A stretch of DNA of 64,000 bases from Mesorhizobium sp. Pch-S (GTDB lineage: Bacteria > Pseudomonadota > Alphaproteobacteria > Rhizobiales > Rhizobiaceae). The translations under genes and the position numbers were made by a program. This document shows positions 17,789 to 26,678 of the stretch, one piece after another. The stretch spans positions 4,859,501-4,923,500 of the forward strand of contig NZ_CP029562.1 in assembly GCF_004136315.1 (NCBI RefSeq). The letters run 5' to 3'. The first letter of the stretch is position 1; the number at the start of each line of letters is the position of its first letter. The notes under the pieces were generated by a model. That model was given only the letters and a program-made list of their open reading frames with translations. It was not told where the DNA came from and did not search any database.

Positions 17789-19327
17789 ATGAAGTCCCAA
17801 TCCATCCTGCGTGCAGCAAGCAAGACGCTTGCCGCCGCCACTGCGGCGCTGATGCTTGGCACCGCAGCCGTTCCATCGGCCATTGCCCAGACGCAGGCTC
17901 CCGCAAACACCAAGGCAGCGCCCGCAGCCAATGGTCCGGCTTCGGTGGCGGATCTCGCCGAGGGATTGCTTGGTGCCGTCGTCAACATCTCGACGTCGCA
18001 GACGGTGAAGGGCAGCGAAGGTCCGGGCGCCGTGCCGATGCCGCAGCTGCCCGAAGGCTCACCCTTCCAGGACTTCTTCGACGACTTCTTCAAGGATCGC
18101 GGCGGTCAAAAGGGCGGCGGCGCACAGAAAGTGCAGTCGCTGGGCTCCGGTTTCGTTGTCGATGCCGTTGAGGGCATCGTGGTCACGAACAACCACGTCA
18201 TCGCGGACGCCGACGACATCGAGGTGAATTTCTCCGACGGGGTGACGCTGAAAGCGAAGCTGGTCGGCACCGATACCAAGACCGATATCGCGGTGCTGAA
18301 GGTGGATCCGAAGGGCCACAAGCTGACGGCCGTGAAGTTCGGCGATTCCAACAAGATGCGCATCGGCGACTGGGTCATGGCGATCGGCAATCCGTTCGGC
18401 CTGGGCGGCACCGTAACGGTCGGTATCGTCTCGGCACGTAACCGCGATATCAATTCCGGTCCCTATGACGACTTCATCCAGACCGACGCTGCCATCAACC
18501 GCGGCAATTCTGGCGGTCCGCTGTTCAACATGAACGGCGAGGTCATCGGCATCAACACGGCGATCATTTCGCCTTCTGGCGGCTCGATTGGCATCGGCTT
18601 CTCGATCCCGTCCCAGCTTGCGGCCGGTGTTGTCGATCAGTTGCGCCAGTTCGGCGAAACGCGGCGTGGCTGGCTGGGCGTGCGCATCCAGCCCGTCACC
18701 AAGGACATTGCCGAGAGCCTTGGCATGGCGGAGCCGAAGGGCGCGCTGGTGGCTGGTATCATCAAGGGTGGGCCGGTCGACAATGGTTCGATCCAGGCTG
18801 GCGATGTCATTACCAAGTTCGACGGCAAGGATATCGAGGAAACGCGCGACCTGCCGCGTGTCGTCGCGGAGAGCCCGGTCGGCAAGGCCGTCGACGTCAT
18901 CATCATCCGCAAGGGCAAGGAACAGACCGTCAAGGTCACGCTGGGTCGCCTTGAGGACGGCGAGAAGCTGGCGGATGCCGAAGGCAAGGGCGAGCCCGGC
19001 AAGGACGGAACGGCTGCGCCTGTGGCAGCAGCCAAAGTGCTTGGCATGTCGATCGGCGAATTGAACGACGACACGCGCGGCAAGTTCGGCATTGCCGCTG
19101 ATGTCTCCGGCGTGGTCGTTACTGAGGTCGCCAAGGATTCGGCAGCGGCCGAGCGTGGTATCCAGCCGGGCGAGGTGATCACCGAGATCGGACAGGAATC
19201 GGTGGCGACGCCCAAGGATGTCGTCGATCGCATCGCTTCGCTGAAGCAACAGGGGCGCAAGAACGCGCTGCTGATGCTTGCGTCCAAAACCGGAGAATTG
19301 CGCTTCGTGACCGTGCGGATGGATTGA
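17789..19327 (+). CDS. degP: Do-like periplasmic serine protease/chaperone (DegP/HtrA)
   Basis: A 512-residue envelope protease. The signal peptide ends near residue 33 (PSAIA-Q). The trypsin-like domain carries the catalytic triad His136 (VTNNHVIAD), Asp166 (TKTDIAVLKV) and Ser241 (NRGNSGGPLFN). Two PDZ domains follow, roughly 285-375 and 415-500. The stretch between 72 and 115 is the flexible LA-type loop, with an acidic-aromatic FQDFFDDFF patch. The start ATG 17789 after CGGGAGGCCC is preferred to ATG 17747, which would extend the signal peptide. It lies in an hflKC-degP quality-control cluster. Confidence 0.94.
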   Translation: MKSQSILRAASKTLAAATAALMLGTAAVPSAIAQTQAPANTKAAPAANGPASVADLAEGLLGAVVNISTSQTVKGSEGPGAVPMPQLPEGSPFQDFFDDFFKDRGGQKGGGAQKVQSLGSGFVVDAVEGIVVTNNHVIADADDIEVNFSDGVTLKAKLVGTDTKTDIAVLKVDPKGHKLTAVKFGDSNKMRIGDWVMAIGNPFGLGGTVTVGIVSARNRDINSGPYDDFIQTDAAINRGNSGGPLFNMNGEVIGINTAIISPSGGSIGIGFSIPSQLAAGVVDQLRQFGETRRGWLGVRIQPVTKDIAESLGMAEPKGALVAGIIKGGPVDNGSIQAGDVITKFDGKDIEETRDLPRVVAESPVGKAVDVIIIRKGKEQTVKVTLGRLEDGEKLADAEGKGEPGKDGTAAPVAAAKVLGMSIGELNDDTRGKFGIAADVSGVVVTEVAKDSAAAERGIQPGEVITEIGQESVATPKDVVDRIASLKQQGRKNALLMLASKTGELRFVTVRMD

Positions 19328-19363
19328 TTCCGGAAACCGCTGGAAGTCACTGATCCTGAATCG

Positions 19364-19393
19364 AAAAAGGGCGGCTATTCGGTCGCCCTTTTT
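19364..19393. terminator. bidirectional terminator, degP / GNAT
   Basis: AAAAAGGGCG (19364-19373) and CGCCCTTTTT (19384-19393) form a perfect 10-bp stem with A and T runs on both sides, so it can stop transcription from either direction. The stop codon of the converging GNAT gene (19375-19377) sits in the loop. Confidence 0.8.
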
Positions 19394-19947
19394 CGTGCCT
19401 CCCAATCCCTGCGCGTCAGGCTGTAGAAGGTATGGGGACGCAGATGCGGATGGCTTTCGGGGACATGCGGATGATCGAAATCGCGCGAACGATCAGCTGT
19501 CATGCCGATCCGTTCCATTACCGCCGTCGAGCGGTGATTGTCGCGAACCGCGAAGGAAACGATCTCGTCGGGGCCAAGCGTTTCGAAGCCGAAGGTCAGC
19601 CATGCCCGGGCTGCCTCCGAGGCATAACCGTTGCCCCAGAATTCCGGTGCCAGGCGCCAGCCGATCTCGAGAGTGCCCGCGGGCAGGAAGGGTAAGTGCT
19701 CCGTGCCCGTCAGGCCAACGAAGCCTATGCATTCACCGGTGGCCACGATTTCGGCTGCGGCGAAGCCGAAGCCCCTGCGCCCGATATCGGCGCGCATCTC
19801 GCCAATTTTCGCGTCCGTCTCGGCCCGGGTTCGGCGAAATGGGAAGAACTCCATGACGCGTTCGTCGCTGTTGATGCGGAAGAACGTTTCGCGATCACGA
19901 TCCTCCCAGTTGCGCAGGATCAGCCTTGTCGTTTGGATCGGCTTCAT
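19375..19947 (-). CDS. GNAT N-acetyltransferase (RimJ/RimL type)
   Basis: A 190-residue acetyl-CoA-dependent transferase of the RimJ/RimL-like Acetyltransf_3 family: TTRLILRNWEDRDRETFFRI at residues 6-25, ECIGFVGLTG, LEIGWRLAPEFWGNGYASEA near 92-111 with the acetyl-CoA loop region, and VRDNHRSTAVMERIGM near 133-148. The substrate (protein N terminus or small amine) cannot be told. Its start overlaps the serB stop by four bases, so it is the second gene of a serB transcript. Confidence 0.85.
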   Translation of the reverse strand: MKPIQTTRLILRNWEDRDRETFFRINSDERVMEFFPFRRTRAETDAKIGEMRADIGRRGFGFAAAEIVATGECIGFVGLTGTEHLPFLPAGTLEIGWRLAPEFWGNGYASEAARAWLTFGFETLGPDEIVSFAVRDNHRSTAVMERIGMTADRSRDFDHPHVPESHPHLRPHTFYSLTRRDWEARKRATE

Positions 19948-20831
19948 TCGATGAAGTCCTTACGATGGTAGCCTTGCAGGTAGAGCAGGGCGGTAAGGTC
20001 ACCGTGATCGATGCGGACCTTGGCTTCGGCTGCAACCGACGGCTTGGCATGAAGCGCCACACCCGTACCGGAAAGCCGGATCATGTCGAGGTCGTTGGCA
20101 CCGTCGCCGACTGCGATAGCATCCGCAGGTGTAAGGCCGAGCCTGGCCGAAATATCCTGGAGCGCTTCCGCCTTGGCAGCGCGGCCGAGAATCGGGTCGG
20201 CCACTTCGCCCGTCAGAAAGCCATTGACTTCGAGCAGCCGGTTGGCGCGGTTTTCGTGAAAGCCGAGCATGGCGGCGATACGGCTGGTGAAAACATCGAA
20301 GCCGCCTGAGACAAGTGCCGTGTAGGCACCGGCCTTGCGCATTGTCTGCACCAGCGCGCGACCGCCGGATGCAAGCGTCAGCCGGTTGGCGATGATGCGA
20401 TCGACCACCGCCGCGTCGAGGTTCTTGAGCAGCGCGACACGCTCGCGCAGGGCTGGCTCGAAGGCGATCTCGCCGTTCATGGAGCGCGCGGTGATCGCTG
20501 CCACCTTTTCCTTCAAACCCACTTCATCGGCCAGTTCGTCAATGCACTCCTGGTCGATCATGGTGGAATCCATGTCGGCGATCAGGATCTTCTTGCGACG
20601 CGTGGTTTCGTCCTGAACGGCGACGTCAACGGGCTCGGAAGCCAGAAGCGCGCGTAGGACCGCCATGGCTTCGTCATGTCCGATGCCTGCCGGCAACGCG
20701 AGATCACAGGCGATCGTTTCGCCCAGCCAGCGCGTTGTGCTTGCGCCGACCGCCTGGGAAGCCTTATTCGCAAGGGCCGGCGTGAGTGCACCGCCGGCTG
20801 GACTGGAGACGAGCGTGGCGACGAGCGGCAT
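19944..20831 (-). CDS. serB: Phosphoserine phosphatase
   Basis: A 295-residue HAD-superfamily hydrolase performing the last step of serine synthesis. Motif I is [20 protein letters not shown] near 81-100 (nucleophile first Asp of DMDST), and motif II/III elements are [14 protein letters not shown] and [19 protein letters not shown] near 250-268. An N-terminal ACT-like region is typical of alphaproteobacterial SerB. The chosen start (20831) gives [14 protein letters not shown], the usual family opening; it makes the serB and miaA start codons overlap divergently. Confidence 0.94.
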   Translation of the reverse strand: MPLVATLVSSPAGGALTPALANKASQAVGASTTRWLGETIACDLALPAGIGHDEAMAVLRALLASEPVDVAVQDETTRRKKILIADMDSTMIDQECIDELADEVGLKEKVAAITARSMNGEIAFEPALRERVALLKNLDAAVVDRIIANRLTLASGGRALVQTMRKAGAYTALVSGGFDVFTSRIAAMLGFHENRANRLLEVNGFLTGEVADPILGRAAKAEALQDISARLGLTPADAIAVGDGANDLDMIRLSGTGVALHAKPSVAAEAKVRIDHGDLTALLYLQGYHRKDFIE

Positions 20832-21794
20832 GAAGGAAACCCAGGAAAAGACGGCCGATGAGGGCCGTGTTAAGGACGCGATCCTGATAGCCGGCCCGAC
20901 CGCGAGCGGCAAGTCGGCGTTGGCGCTGGAGATCGCGGAGCGGACCGGTGGCGTCATCGTCAACACCGATTCCATGCAAGGCTATTCGATCCTGGATGTG
21001 TTGACCGCGCGCCCGGGGGCGGAGGATCTGGCACGCGCGCCTCATTTTCTCTATGGCCACGTTCACCCGTCGATCCCGTACTCAACCGGGGCGTGGCAGC
21101 GCGACGTGGTCGACCTGATCGAAAAGAAGGCTCTCGCCGGCCGCCGGCCGATTTTCGTCGGGGGTACCGGTCTCTATTTCAGGGCGCTCGCCGAGGGAAT
21201 TTCGGACATGCCGGAGATTCCATCGCATATACGTGAGCGCTGGCGCCACGAGTTGGTCGAGCGCGGCGCACCGCGCCTGCATCGCGAATTGATGCTGCGG
21301 GATTCGGCGATGGCCATGCAGCTGCGGCCGAATGACGGCCAGCGCATAGCGCGAGCGCTGGAGGTTCTGGACGCCTCGGGCCGCTCGATCCTGACCTGGC
21401 AAGGCCAGCGTGGCGCGCCGCTGATCGATCGTGACAGCGCGCGTTGCTTTGTCATCGATCCGGACCGCGAAATTCTGAGGGAGCGCATCAACCGACGTTT
21501 CGATACCATGATCGAACATGGTGCGCTGGAGGAGGTCCGGCAGATTCTGGCGCTCGACCTTGATCCTGCGCTCCCCGCCATGAAGGCGATCGCGTGCGTG
21601 AACTGCAGGCGGTCCTGGATGGAGAGATGGACACCGGCACGGCGATGGAACGGGCCAAGATCGCGACAAGACAATATGCCAAGCGCCAATCCACATGGTT
21701 CCGAAACCAGTTCGGGGCCGAATGGCAAAGATTGTTGCCAAATGAAACCATGATCGGCGTGGTGTGGGCGGCAATCAAAAAGGAAATTGAATAG
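20830..21794 (+). pseudogene. miaA: tRNA dimethylallyltransferase with a one-base frameshift
   Basis: MiaA puts the dimethylallyl group on A37 of tRNAs reading UNN codons. The first frame starts at 20830 and shows the P-loop [56 protein letters not shown] and the MiaA Arg/Asn region through ALPAMKAIA. At 21589-21594 the text GCGATCGCGTGCGTGAACTG shifts frame. Adding one G (ATCGGCGTG) restores [15 protein letters not shown] and the normal end, through [16 protein letters not shown] to the stop at 21794. Read literally the protein keeps its first 254 residues, then about 53 wrong ones, losing the conserved C-terminal part. Corrected length is 321 residues. This is either a true inactivating deletion or a sequence error. 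Confidence 0.85.
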
Positions 21795-21882
21795 ACTTTT
21801 TAGTATTAACTCTGCACTCGCAAGGATTGTGCAAGTTAACTGTGGCGTAAGCCTGCGCGTGCCATAAAGCTCTCGTGTCGCT

Positions 21883-22695
21883 ATGGGCTGGGTTGGCATG
21901 CGATTTCATAAGGCCGAACACGCCTTTTTCGTCTTTATCTTCGTGATCCTTGCCGCGGGCATGGTGACGCTGCATGCCTATGGATTGCTGGATACCACCG
22001 CTGCCCAGATCGACGACGTTGCTGAAGCCCGTCAGAACATCAGCTACCTTGGCACTTTGCTGTTTGCAGTCGGTGTTCTGCTGGCCACCGCATTCTTCTT
22101 TGGCGTGTTCTTCATCTACCCGCTGATCCGTGACCAGGTGCGCGAGGAAGGCAAGCTGAGGGCGATGACGGCGACGCTCAGTGCCCGCTCGGAGACGCTG
22201 GAACACGCTGCCCTGACGGACGGCCTCACCGGCATGCAGAACCGACGCTTCTTTGATGATGCGCTGCGTGAATACATCGCCGAATTCCATCGCATCGGGA
22301 AACCGGTCGGGTTGATGATCCTCGACCTCGATCACTTCAAGTCGATCAACGACACGCACGGCCATGACGTCGGCGACGAGGTCCTGCGGGCCGTCGCCGG
22401 CTGTCTCAAAGGCATGACCCGCTACCACGACGTCGTGGCGCGGCTGGGCGGCGAGGAGTTTGCCGTCGTCACGCCGAACATGGATATCGAGCTGTTGCGG
22501 AAGTTTGCCGAGCGGATCCGCAAGGGGGTTGCCAACCTGACGATCCTGAACGGCAATGTGCGGCTCAAGGTCACCACCAGCGTCGGGCTGGCGGTCTGGG
22601 AGGATTCAGAGACCGCGGAGGCTTTCTACCGCCGGGCCGACAAGCAGCTCTATGAAGCCAAGCGCCAGGGCCGTAATCGGGTTTGTGCAGCCTGA
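21883..22695 (+). CDS. Membrane diguanylate cyclase (GGDEF)
   Basis: A 270-residue enzyme making cyclic di-GMP from two GTP. Two transmembrane helices (about residues 11-31 and 53-78) flank a short periplasmic loop, and a GGDEF domain follows from about 110. The active site is RLGGEEFAVV near 187-196, with DGLTGMQNRRFFDDAL and LDLDHFKSINDTHGHDVGD as GTP and metal-binding parts. An RxxD inhibitory site (RYHD) stands five residues before GGEEF, so product feedback inhibition is expected. No PAS, GAF or EAL domain is present. A second ATG at 21898 is an alternative start. Confidence 0.93.
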   Translation: MGWVGMRFHKAEHAFFVFIFVILAAGMVTLHAYGLLDTTAAQIDDVAEARQNISYLGTLLFAVGVLLATAFFFGVFFIYPLIRDQVREEGKLRAMTATLSARSETLEHAALTDGLTGMQNRRFFDDALREYIAEFHRIGKPVGLMILDLDHFKSINDTHGHDVGDEVLRAVAGCLKGMTRYHDVVARLGGEEFAVVTPNMDIELLRKFAERIRKGVANLTILNGNVRLKVTTSVGLAVWEDSETAEAFYRRADKQLYEAKRQGRNRVCAA

Positions 22696-22758
22696 CCGAG
22701 CCCACGACGACTACGTCGCTTCCGGCGACGATCGCAACCGCGATCAACTCACGCGCTG

Positions 22759-24591
22759 TCAGTCGTTTTGCGGCTTGAGCCCGAATGTCGCCGGCTTGAG
22801 ACCATAGCGTGTGTCGAAATCATCATCCGGCTGCGGCCGCGGCGCCAGCGCAGGCTTGCGATAGTCCGAATCTCCGGCCTGCCGCATCGTGTCGACGACC
22901 TCCGAGAAGTTCATTGCCGGTTGTGGCTTCGGCACATTGCGCAGCCGTTCGACGATGCCGACAAGATCGACATCGCGGCCGTCTCCGGATGGCGCTTCCA
23001 TCGCGTGTTTGGCCGCGCCCGGGATGAGGCTCTGGTCGATCTTCTCGAATTTCAATCGCATCGTGGTGGCGACACCTTCGCCGAAGGCGATCGCCTCGCG
23101 CTGGCCCATGGAGGACAGGAAGGCGAGGCTCGAGGCCGACGAATCGGCGATGGCAGAACGAACGATGGCCTGATCCTGCTCGTTGGCGAGACGCATGGCG
23201 AAGAAGGTCGAACATTGCGACAGAATGGTCGGGTCGAGCTCGCCCGGGCGTTGGGTAACGACGCCGAGGTAGCAGCCATACTTCCGGCCCTCCTTGGCGA
23301 TGCGTGACAGGGCATGCCGGGTCGGCTCGAAGCCAAGGCGCGGGTCGGCGGGCATATAGCGGTGCGCCTCTTCGCACAGGAACAGCAATCGCAGTTTTCC
23401 TTCGCTCCACAGAGCAAGGTCAAAGGCAAGGCGTGCCAGAACCGAGCACACCGAGTTGACGACTTCGGAGGGCAGGCCGGCCATTTCGAAGCAGGTCACC
23501 GGGCGGCCGTGATGCGGTACGCGAAAGATGTTGCCGATCGTCTCGTGAATGGTGTCGTCGATCAGGCGCGAGTTGAACATGAAACGATAGCGAGGGTCGG
23601 CGGCGGCTGACTCGATGCGTATGCGCAGCGACTTCAGGGTAGGCCTCTCGGTTTTGCTTTCGAGCATTCCCATGCGTTCGTCGATCTGCTTGAGGAGATC
23701 GGCGATGCGGTAGGGGACCGGCGTGTCGGCGGTCATGGTGTCGGCGCCGCGGCGTACATAGCTGGTGCCGCCGGCGTTGCGGTAGAGGTTCTTGGCGACG
23801 GGAATCAGGTCGCGCAGCAGGTCGACCTCTTCAGGTGGCGCCTCGCGCCCACGGAAGATGACTTCCGCAAATTCCTCCAGTTTGAACATCCAGAACGGCA
23901 GATCGAGCGTCGTTGCGTCGACCTTGACGCATTGATCCTGCAGCGACGCCGCGAACTCGTTGTGGGGGTCTAGGATCAGTACCCGGAGATCCGGCCTGGC
24001 TGCGATCGCCTTGCGCAGGAGCAGGGAAACAGCGGTCGATTTGCCGACACCAGTGGTGCCGACAACGGCGAAATGCCGGGACAATGTGTCGTCGATGGCG
24101 ATGTTGGCTGAAATTGCCTCATCCTGCGACAAGGTGCCGACTGTAATGGCGCGGCGACCGGCAAGGTCGTAGACCGCCGCGAGATCGCGGCTGCGGATGC
24201 GGTGGGCGATCGCGCCGATGTGCGGATAGATCGTGATGCCACGGTCGAATACTGGTCTTGCGGCCGGTTCTGCGCCGTCGCGCACTTCGCCGACCAGCTC
24301 GATGTTGACTTCGATCGGGTTCTGCCCGCTGTCGTCCCAGGCGAGATCCGATTTGGAGATGGAGTAGACCAGGCCGACCGTGCGCGTGCTGCCAAGATTG
24401 ATCGAGATCATCTTGCCGACTGACCAGTGACCGGTGACAAGGCCTTCCTCGCCATCGGCGAAAGCACTGATGGTGGCACGGGCACCGTCGCAGCGTACGA
24501 CATGGCCAAGGATGCGCTTGTCGGTCTGGGCTGCATCCCGCCGCTCTTGCGATATCGGCTCGCCACCGGAAACTGCACGTTCGACAAACAT
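22759..24591 (-). CDS. HerA-like ATPase (DUF87 family)
   Basis: A 610-residue P-loop ATPase of the HerA/FtsK clan. An N-terminal beta-barrel-like region (about 25-150, the HAS-barrel position) precedes Walker A VVGTTGVGKSTAVSLLLRKA near 175-194. LDPHNEFAASL follows, then Walker B RLLFLCEEAHRYMP near 400-413 and the sensor region VTQRPGELDPTILSQCSTFF near 445-464. HerA proteins are hexameric DNA translocases, working with NurA in archaea; bacterial versions act in DNA repair or defence. No NurA, SIR2 or DUF4297 partner lies beside it, so a housekeeping role is more likely here. Confidence 0.85.
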   Translation of the reverse strand: MFVERAVSGGEPISQERRDAAQTDKRILGHVVRCDGARATISAFADGEEGLVTGHWSVGKMISINLGSTRTVGLVYSISKSDLAWDDSGQNPIEVNIELVGEVRDGAEPAARPVFDRGITIYPHIGAIAHRIRSRDLAAVYDLAGRRAITVGTLSQDEAISANIAIDDTLSRHFAVVGTTGVGKSTAVSLLLRKAIAARPDLRVLILDPHNEFAASLQDQCVKVDATTLDLPFWMFKLEEFAEVIFRGREAPPEEVDLLRDLIPVAKNLYRNAGGTSYVRRGADTMTADTPVPYRIADLLKQIDERMGMLESKTERPTLKSLRIRIESAAADPRYRFMFNSRLIDDTIHETIGNIFRVPHHGRPVTCFEMAGLPSEVVNSVCSVLARLAFDLALWSEGKLRLLFLCEEAHRYMPADPRLGFEPTRHALSRIAKEGRKYGCYLGVVTQRPGELDPTILSQCSTFFAMRLANEQDQAIVRSAIADSSASSLAFLSSMGQREAIAFGEGVATTMRLKFEKIDQSLIPGAAKHAMEAPSGDGRDVDLVGIVERLRNVPKPQPAMNFSEVVDTMRQAGDSDYRKPALAPRPQPDDDFDTRYGLKPATFGLKPQND

Positions 24592-24750
24592 CAACGAATG
24601 GGGTCCCCACTACCTTCGCTGATGCTAATCAATCTCGGTTAAGGTCGCGTGTGAGCGGATGGTATAGAGGCGGTTAAAAAACTCGCGACACTTTGAACAA
24701 TCCGCAAAGAAGTCCCTTTCGCGCCAGCGATCATATGATATCTTGGACGT

Positions 24751-25317
24751 ATGTCTGATATATCGAATGATCTTTCGACAAGAATTGCCACTCGCATCCG
24801 CGCCGAGCGCATGGCGAGAAGCTGGTCGCTGGCAGAGCTTGCCGACCGGTCCGGCGTATCGAAGGCGATGCTGAGTTCCATCGAAAGGGGTTCGGCGAGT
24901 CCGACCGCGCCGATCCTGGTGCGCATCGCGACCGCATTCGAGCTGACGCTTTCCAGTCTGATCGCCCGCGCTGAGCTGCAAGGTGGCAGTGTAGCGAGGC
25001 GCAATGACCAGCCGGAGTGGCGCGACCCGGGCACCGGCTACGTCCGTCGGCACTTGTCGCCGCAAACCGACATGCCGCTGGAAATGGTGCAGGTTGAACT
25101 CCCCGCAGGTGCCCGCGTCAGCCTGCCAGCGAGCAGCTATGCCTTCATCCGCCAGCAGATTTGGCTGATGGAGGGGCGGCTGGATTTCACCGAAGGCGAG
25201 GTGGTGCACAAACTGGAACCCGGCGATTGCCTGGCGCTCGGCGCACCGGCCGACTGCGTTTTCCATGCGCCTGGGCCAGGACCTGCTCGCTATCTTACAG
25301 TGCTCATCAGGACATGA
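24751..25317 (+). CDS. XRE-family regulator with C-terminal cupin domain
   Basis: A 188-residue regulator. The N-terminal helix-turn-helix (about 10-66) has SLAELADRSGVSKAMLSSIE, the standard XRE recognition pattern. The C-terminal cupin_2 barrel (about 105-185) includes QIWLMEGRLDFTEGEVVHKL and EPGDCLALGAPADCVFHAPG. Such XRE-cupin proteins sense small metabolites such as amino acids and polyamines. It is divergent from the HerA-like gene and touches the next small gene, its likely first target or partner. Confidence 0.87.
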   Translation: MSDISNDLSTRIATRIRAERMARSWSLAELADRSGVSKAMLSSIERGSASPTAPILVRIATAFELTLSSLIARAELQGGSVARRNDQPEWRDPGTGYVRRHLSPQTDMPLEMVQVELPAGARVSLPASSYAFIRQQIWLMEGRLDFTEGEVVHKLEPGDCLALGAPADCVFHAPGPGPARYLTVLIRT

Positions 25318-25319
25318 TC

Positions 25320-25628
25320 ATGCCACGGGTATCGAAGCGAAATCACAATGGCGGGCCGCCGCTTGACGACTACAAGGGGCCGGCATGGGGCAAGGGGGAT
25401 CCGCATCGCTTCATCCATTGGCGCAGTGCTCACAAGACTGCCTGGAAACCCAAATCGCGCGACATCGCGCTGTTTCGCCTGGCGAAGGCCGAGGCGGTTG
25501 GCCTGACCTATGAAGAATACACGTTGGAATTGCTGGAGCGCGGTCGTCATCTCAGCGCCGACGACGAGGCGCGTGTCGATGAGATCAAACGCACGCGCAA
25601 ACGCCGCAGTTTCCGCCATTTCGACTGA
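25320..25628 (+). CDS. Small conserved protein with NGGPPLDD motif
   Basis: A 102-residue basic protein that starts MPRVSKRNHNGGPPLDDYKG and ends in a charged helix (DEARVDEIKRTRKRRSFRHFD). The HNGGPPLDD opening recurs in short proteins of rhizobia, but I know no function. The start could be ATG 25314 (ATGA overlap with the regulator) or ATG 25320; the latter is chosen because AGGA at 25309-25312 is properly spaced. Coupled to the XRE-cupin gene, it might be a regulator accessory. Confidence 0.6.
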   Translation: MPRVSKRNHNGGPPLDDYKGPAWGKGDPHRFIHWRSAHKTAWKPKSRDIALFRLAKAEAVGLTYEEYTLELLERGRHLSADDEARVDEIKRTRKRRSFRHFD

Positions 25629-25651
25629 GCTCTTCACCTGAAAAAACGATA

Positions 25652-26206
25652 ATGACTGCAATCGAAATCAGAACACTCAGCCACTCGCCGGAAATCCTGG
25701 CGGCACTGGCCGAAACGCTTGTTGAGACAGTCGCTGCCGGTGGGTCGGTCAGCTTCATGCATCCGCTCTCCCACGAAACCGCCATGTCGTTCTGGGACCA
25801 GTCGCTGGTTGCCGCGGCACGCGGTGACCGGGTCGTGCTGGGAGCGTTCGACGGGGATGTCCTCGCCGGCACGGTGACGTTGCTGCTTGGGCTGCCGCAA
25901 AATCAGCCGCATCGAGCCGAAATCGCCAAGCTGATGACGCGGCATTCTTACCGGGGCAGAGGTATCGCCACCGCATTGATGCAGGCTGCGGAAGAATATG
26001 CCGTGCGAGAGGGGCGCACGCTTCTGGTCCTCGACACGGCGACCGATGGTGGTGCGGGCTCTCTCTATCAGAAGCTTGATTTCACCCTCGCTGGTGAGAT
26101 TCCGGACTACGCATTGAAACCTCACGGAGGTCTCAGCGGAACGTTGCTGTTCTGGAAACGGATTGGCTCGTCCAGACAGAAACCGGTGACATTGGCGAAG
26201 GCTTGA
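25652..26206 (+). CDS. GNAT N-acetyltransferase
   Basis: A 184-residue Acetyltransf_1 family protein. The acetyl-CoA pyrophosphate loop is RHSYRGRGIATALMQAAEEY near 107-126 (R-x-x-G-x-G/A pattern). RTLLVLDTATDGGAGSLYQKLDF follows as strand and helix typical of the fold. The early part VSFMHPLSHETAMSFWDQSL resembles acetyltransferases close to tabtoxin-resistance/Hpa3 types, but no substrate can be assigned. It is 23 bases after the small gene and four before the next GNAT gene, suggesting one operon of small enzymes. Confidence 0.85.
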   Translation: MTAIEIRTLSHSPEILAALAETLVETVAAGGSVSFMHPLSHETAMSFWDQSLVAAARGDRVVLGAFDGDVLAGTVTLLLGLPQNQPHRAEIAKLMTRHSYRGRGIATALMQAAEEYAVREGRTLLVLDTATDGGAGSLYQKLDFTLAGEIPDYALKPHGGLSGTLLFWKRIGSSRQKPVTLAKA

Positions 26207-26210
26207 ACGG

Positions 26211-26678
26211 ATGACATTTTCGATCACATTGGAAGATCCGGCCGAACCCGAGATCGTCGCGCTGCTGGAAGACGGCGAGAAGTATGGCGCTTCGCTCTAT
26301 CCCGCCGAGAGCAATCATTTCCTGTCGATCGACGAATTGCGGGCTGACAATGTTCGTTTCGCGGTGGCGCGGGACGTTGATGGCGTTGCGGTTGCGACCG
26401 GGGCGCTGGCCCTCAATGACGGCTGGGCGGAATTGAAGCGGATGTGGGTGGTGCCGGCAGCCCGGGGCAAAGGATTGTCCAGGGCGCTGCTGACCGAACT
26501 GGAGGCGAGGGCGCAGGAAGCTGGCGTCTCCTTGCTGCGGCTCGAGACCGGCGTTGCCAACCACGAGGCTCTGGGGCTCTATGAACGCACCGGCTTCGTC
26601 CGCATCGGGCCATTCGGCGACTATCGTCCCGATCCGCTCAGCATCTTCATGGAAAAGCGACTGGTCAGTTCTTCGTAG
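26211..26678 (+). CDS. GNAT N-acetyltransferase
   Basis: A 155-residue single-domain acetyltransferase. ELKRMWVVPAARGKGLSRAL near 75-94 carries the acetyl-CoA loop, and LLRLETGVANHEALGLYERTGF near 106-127 is the C-terminal strand/helix pair. It resembles PhnO/YhhY-like small-molecule acetyltransferases; the substrate is unknown. Its last 14 bases overlap the tail of the converging LysR gene. Confidence 0.85.
   Translation: MTFSITLEDPAEPEIVALLEDGEKYGASLYPAESNHFLSIDELRADNVRFAVARDVDGVAVATGALALNDGWAELKRMWVVPAARGKGLSRALLTELEARAQEAGVSLLRLETGVANHEALGLYERTGFVRIGPFGDYRPDPLSIFMEKRLVSSS

Noticed and set aside
22759..24591. HerA-like ATPase as part of an antiviral system
   Set aside because: No NurA, SIR2, DUF4297 or nuclease partner beside it; neighbours are housekeeping and regulatory genes.
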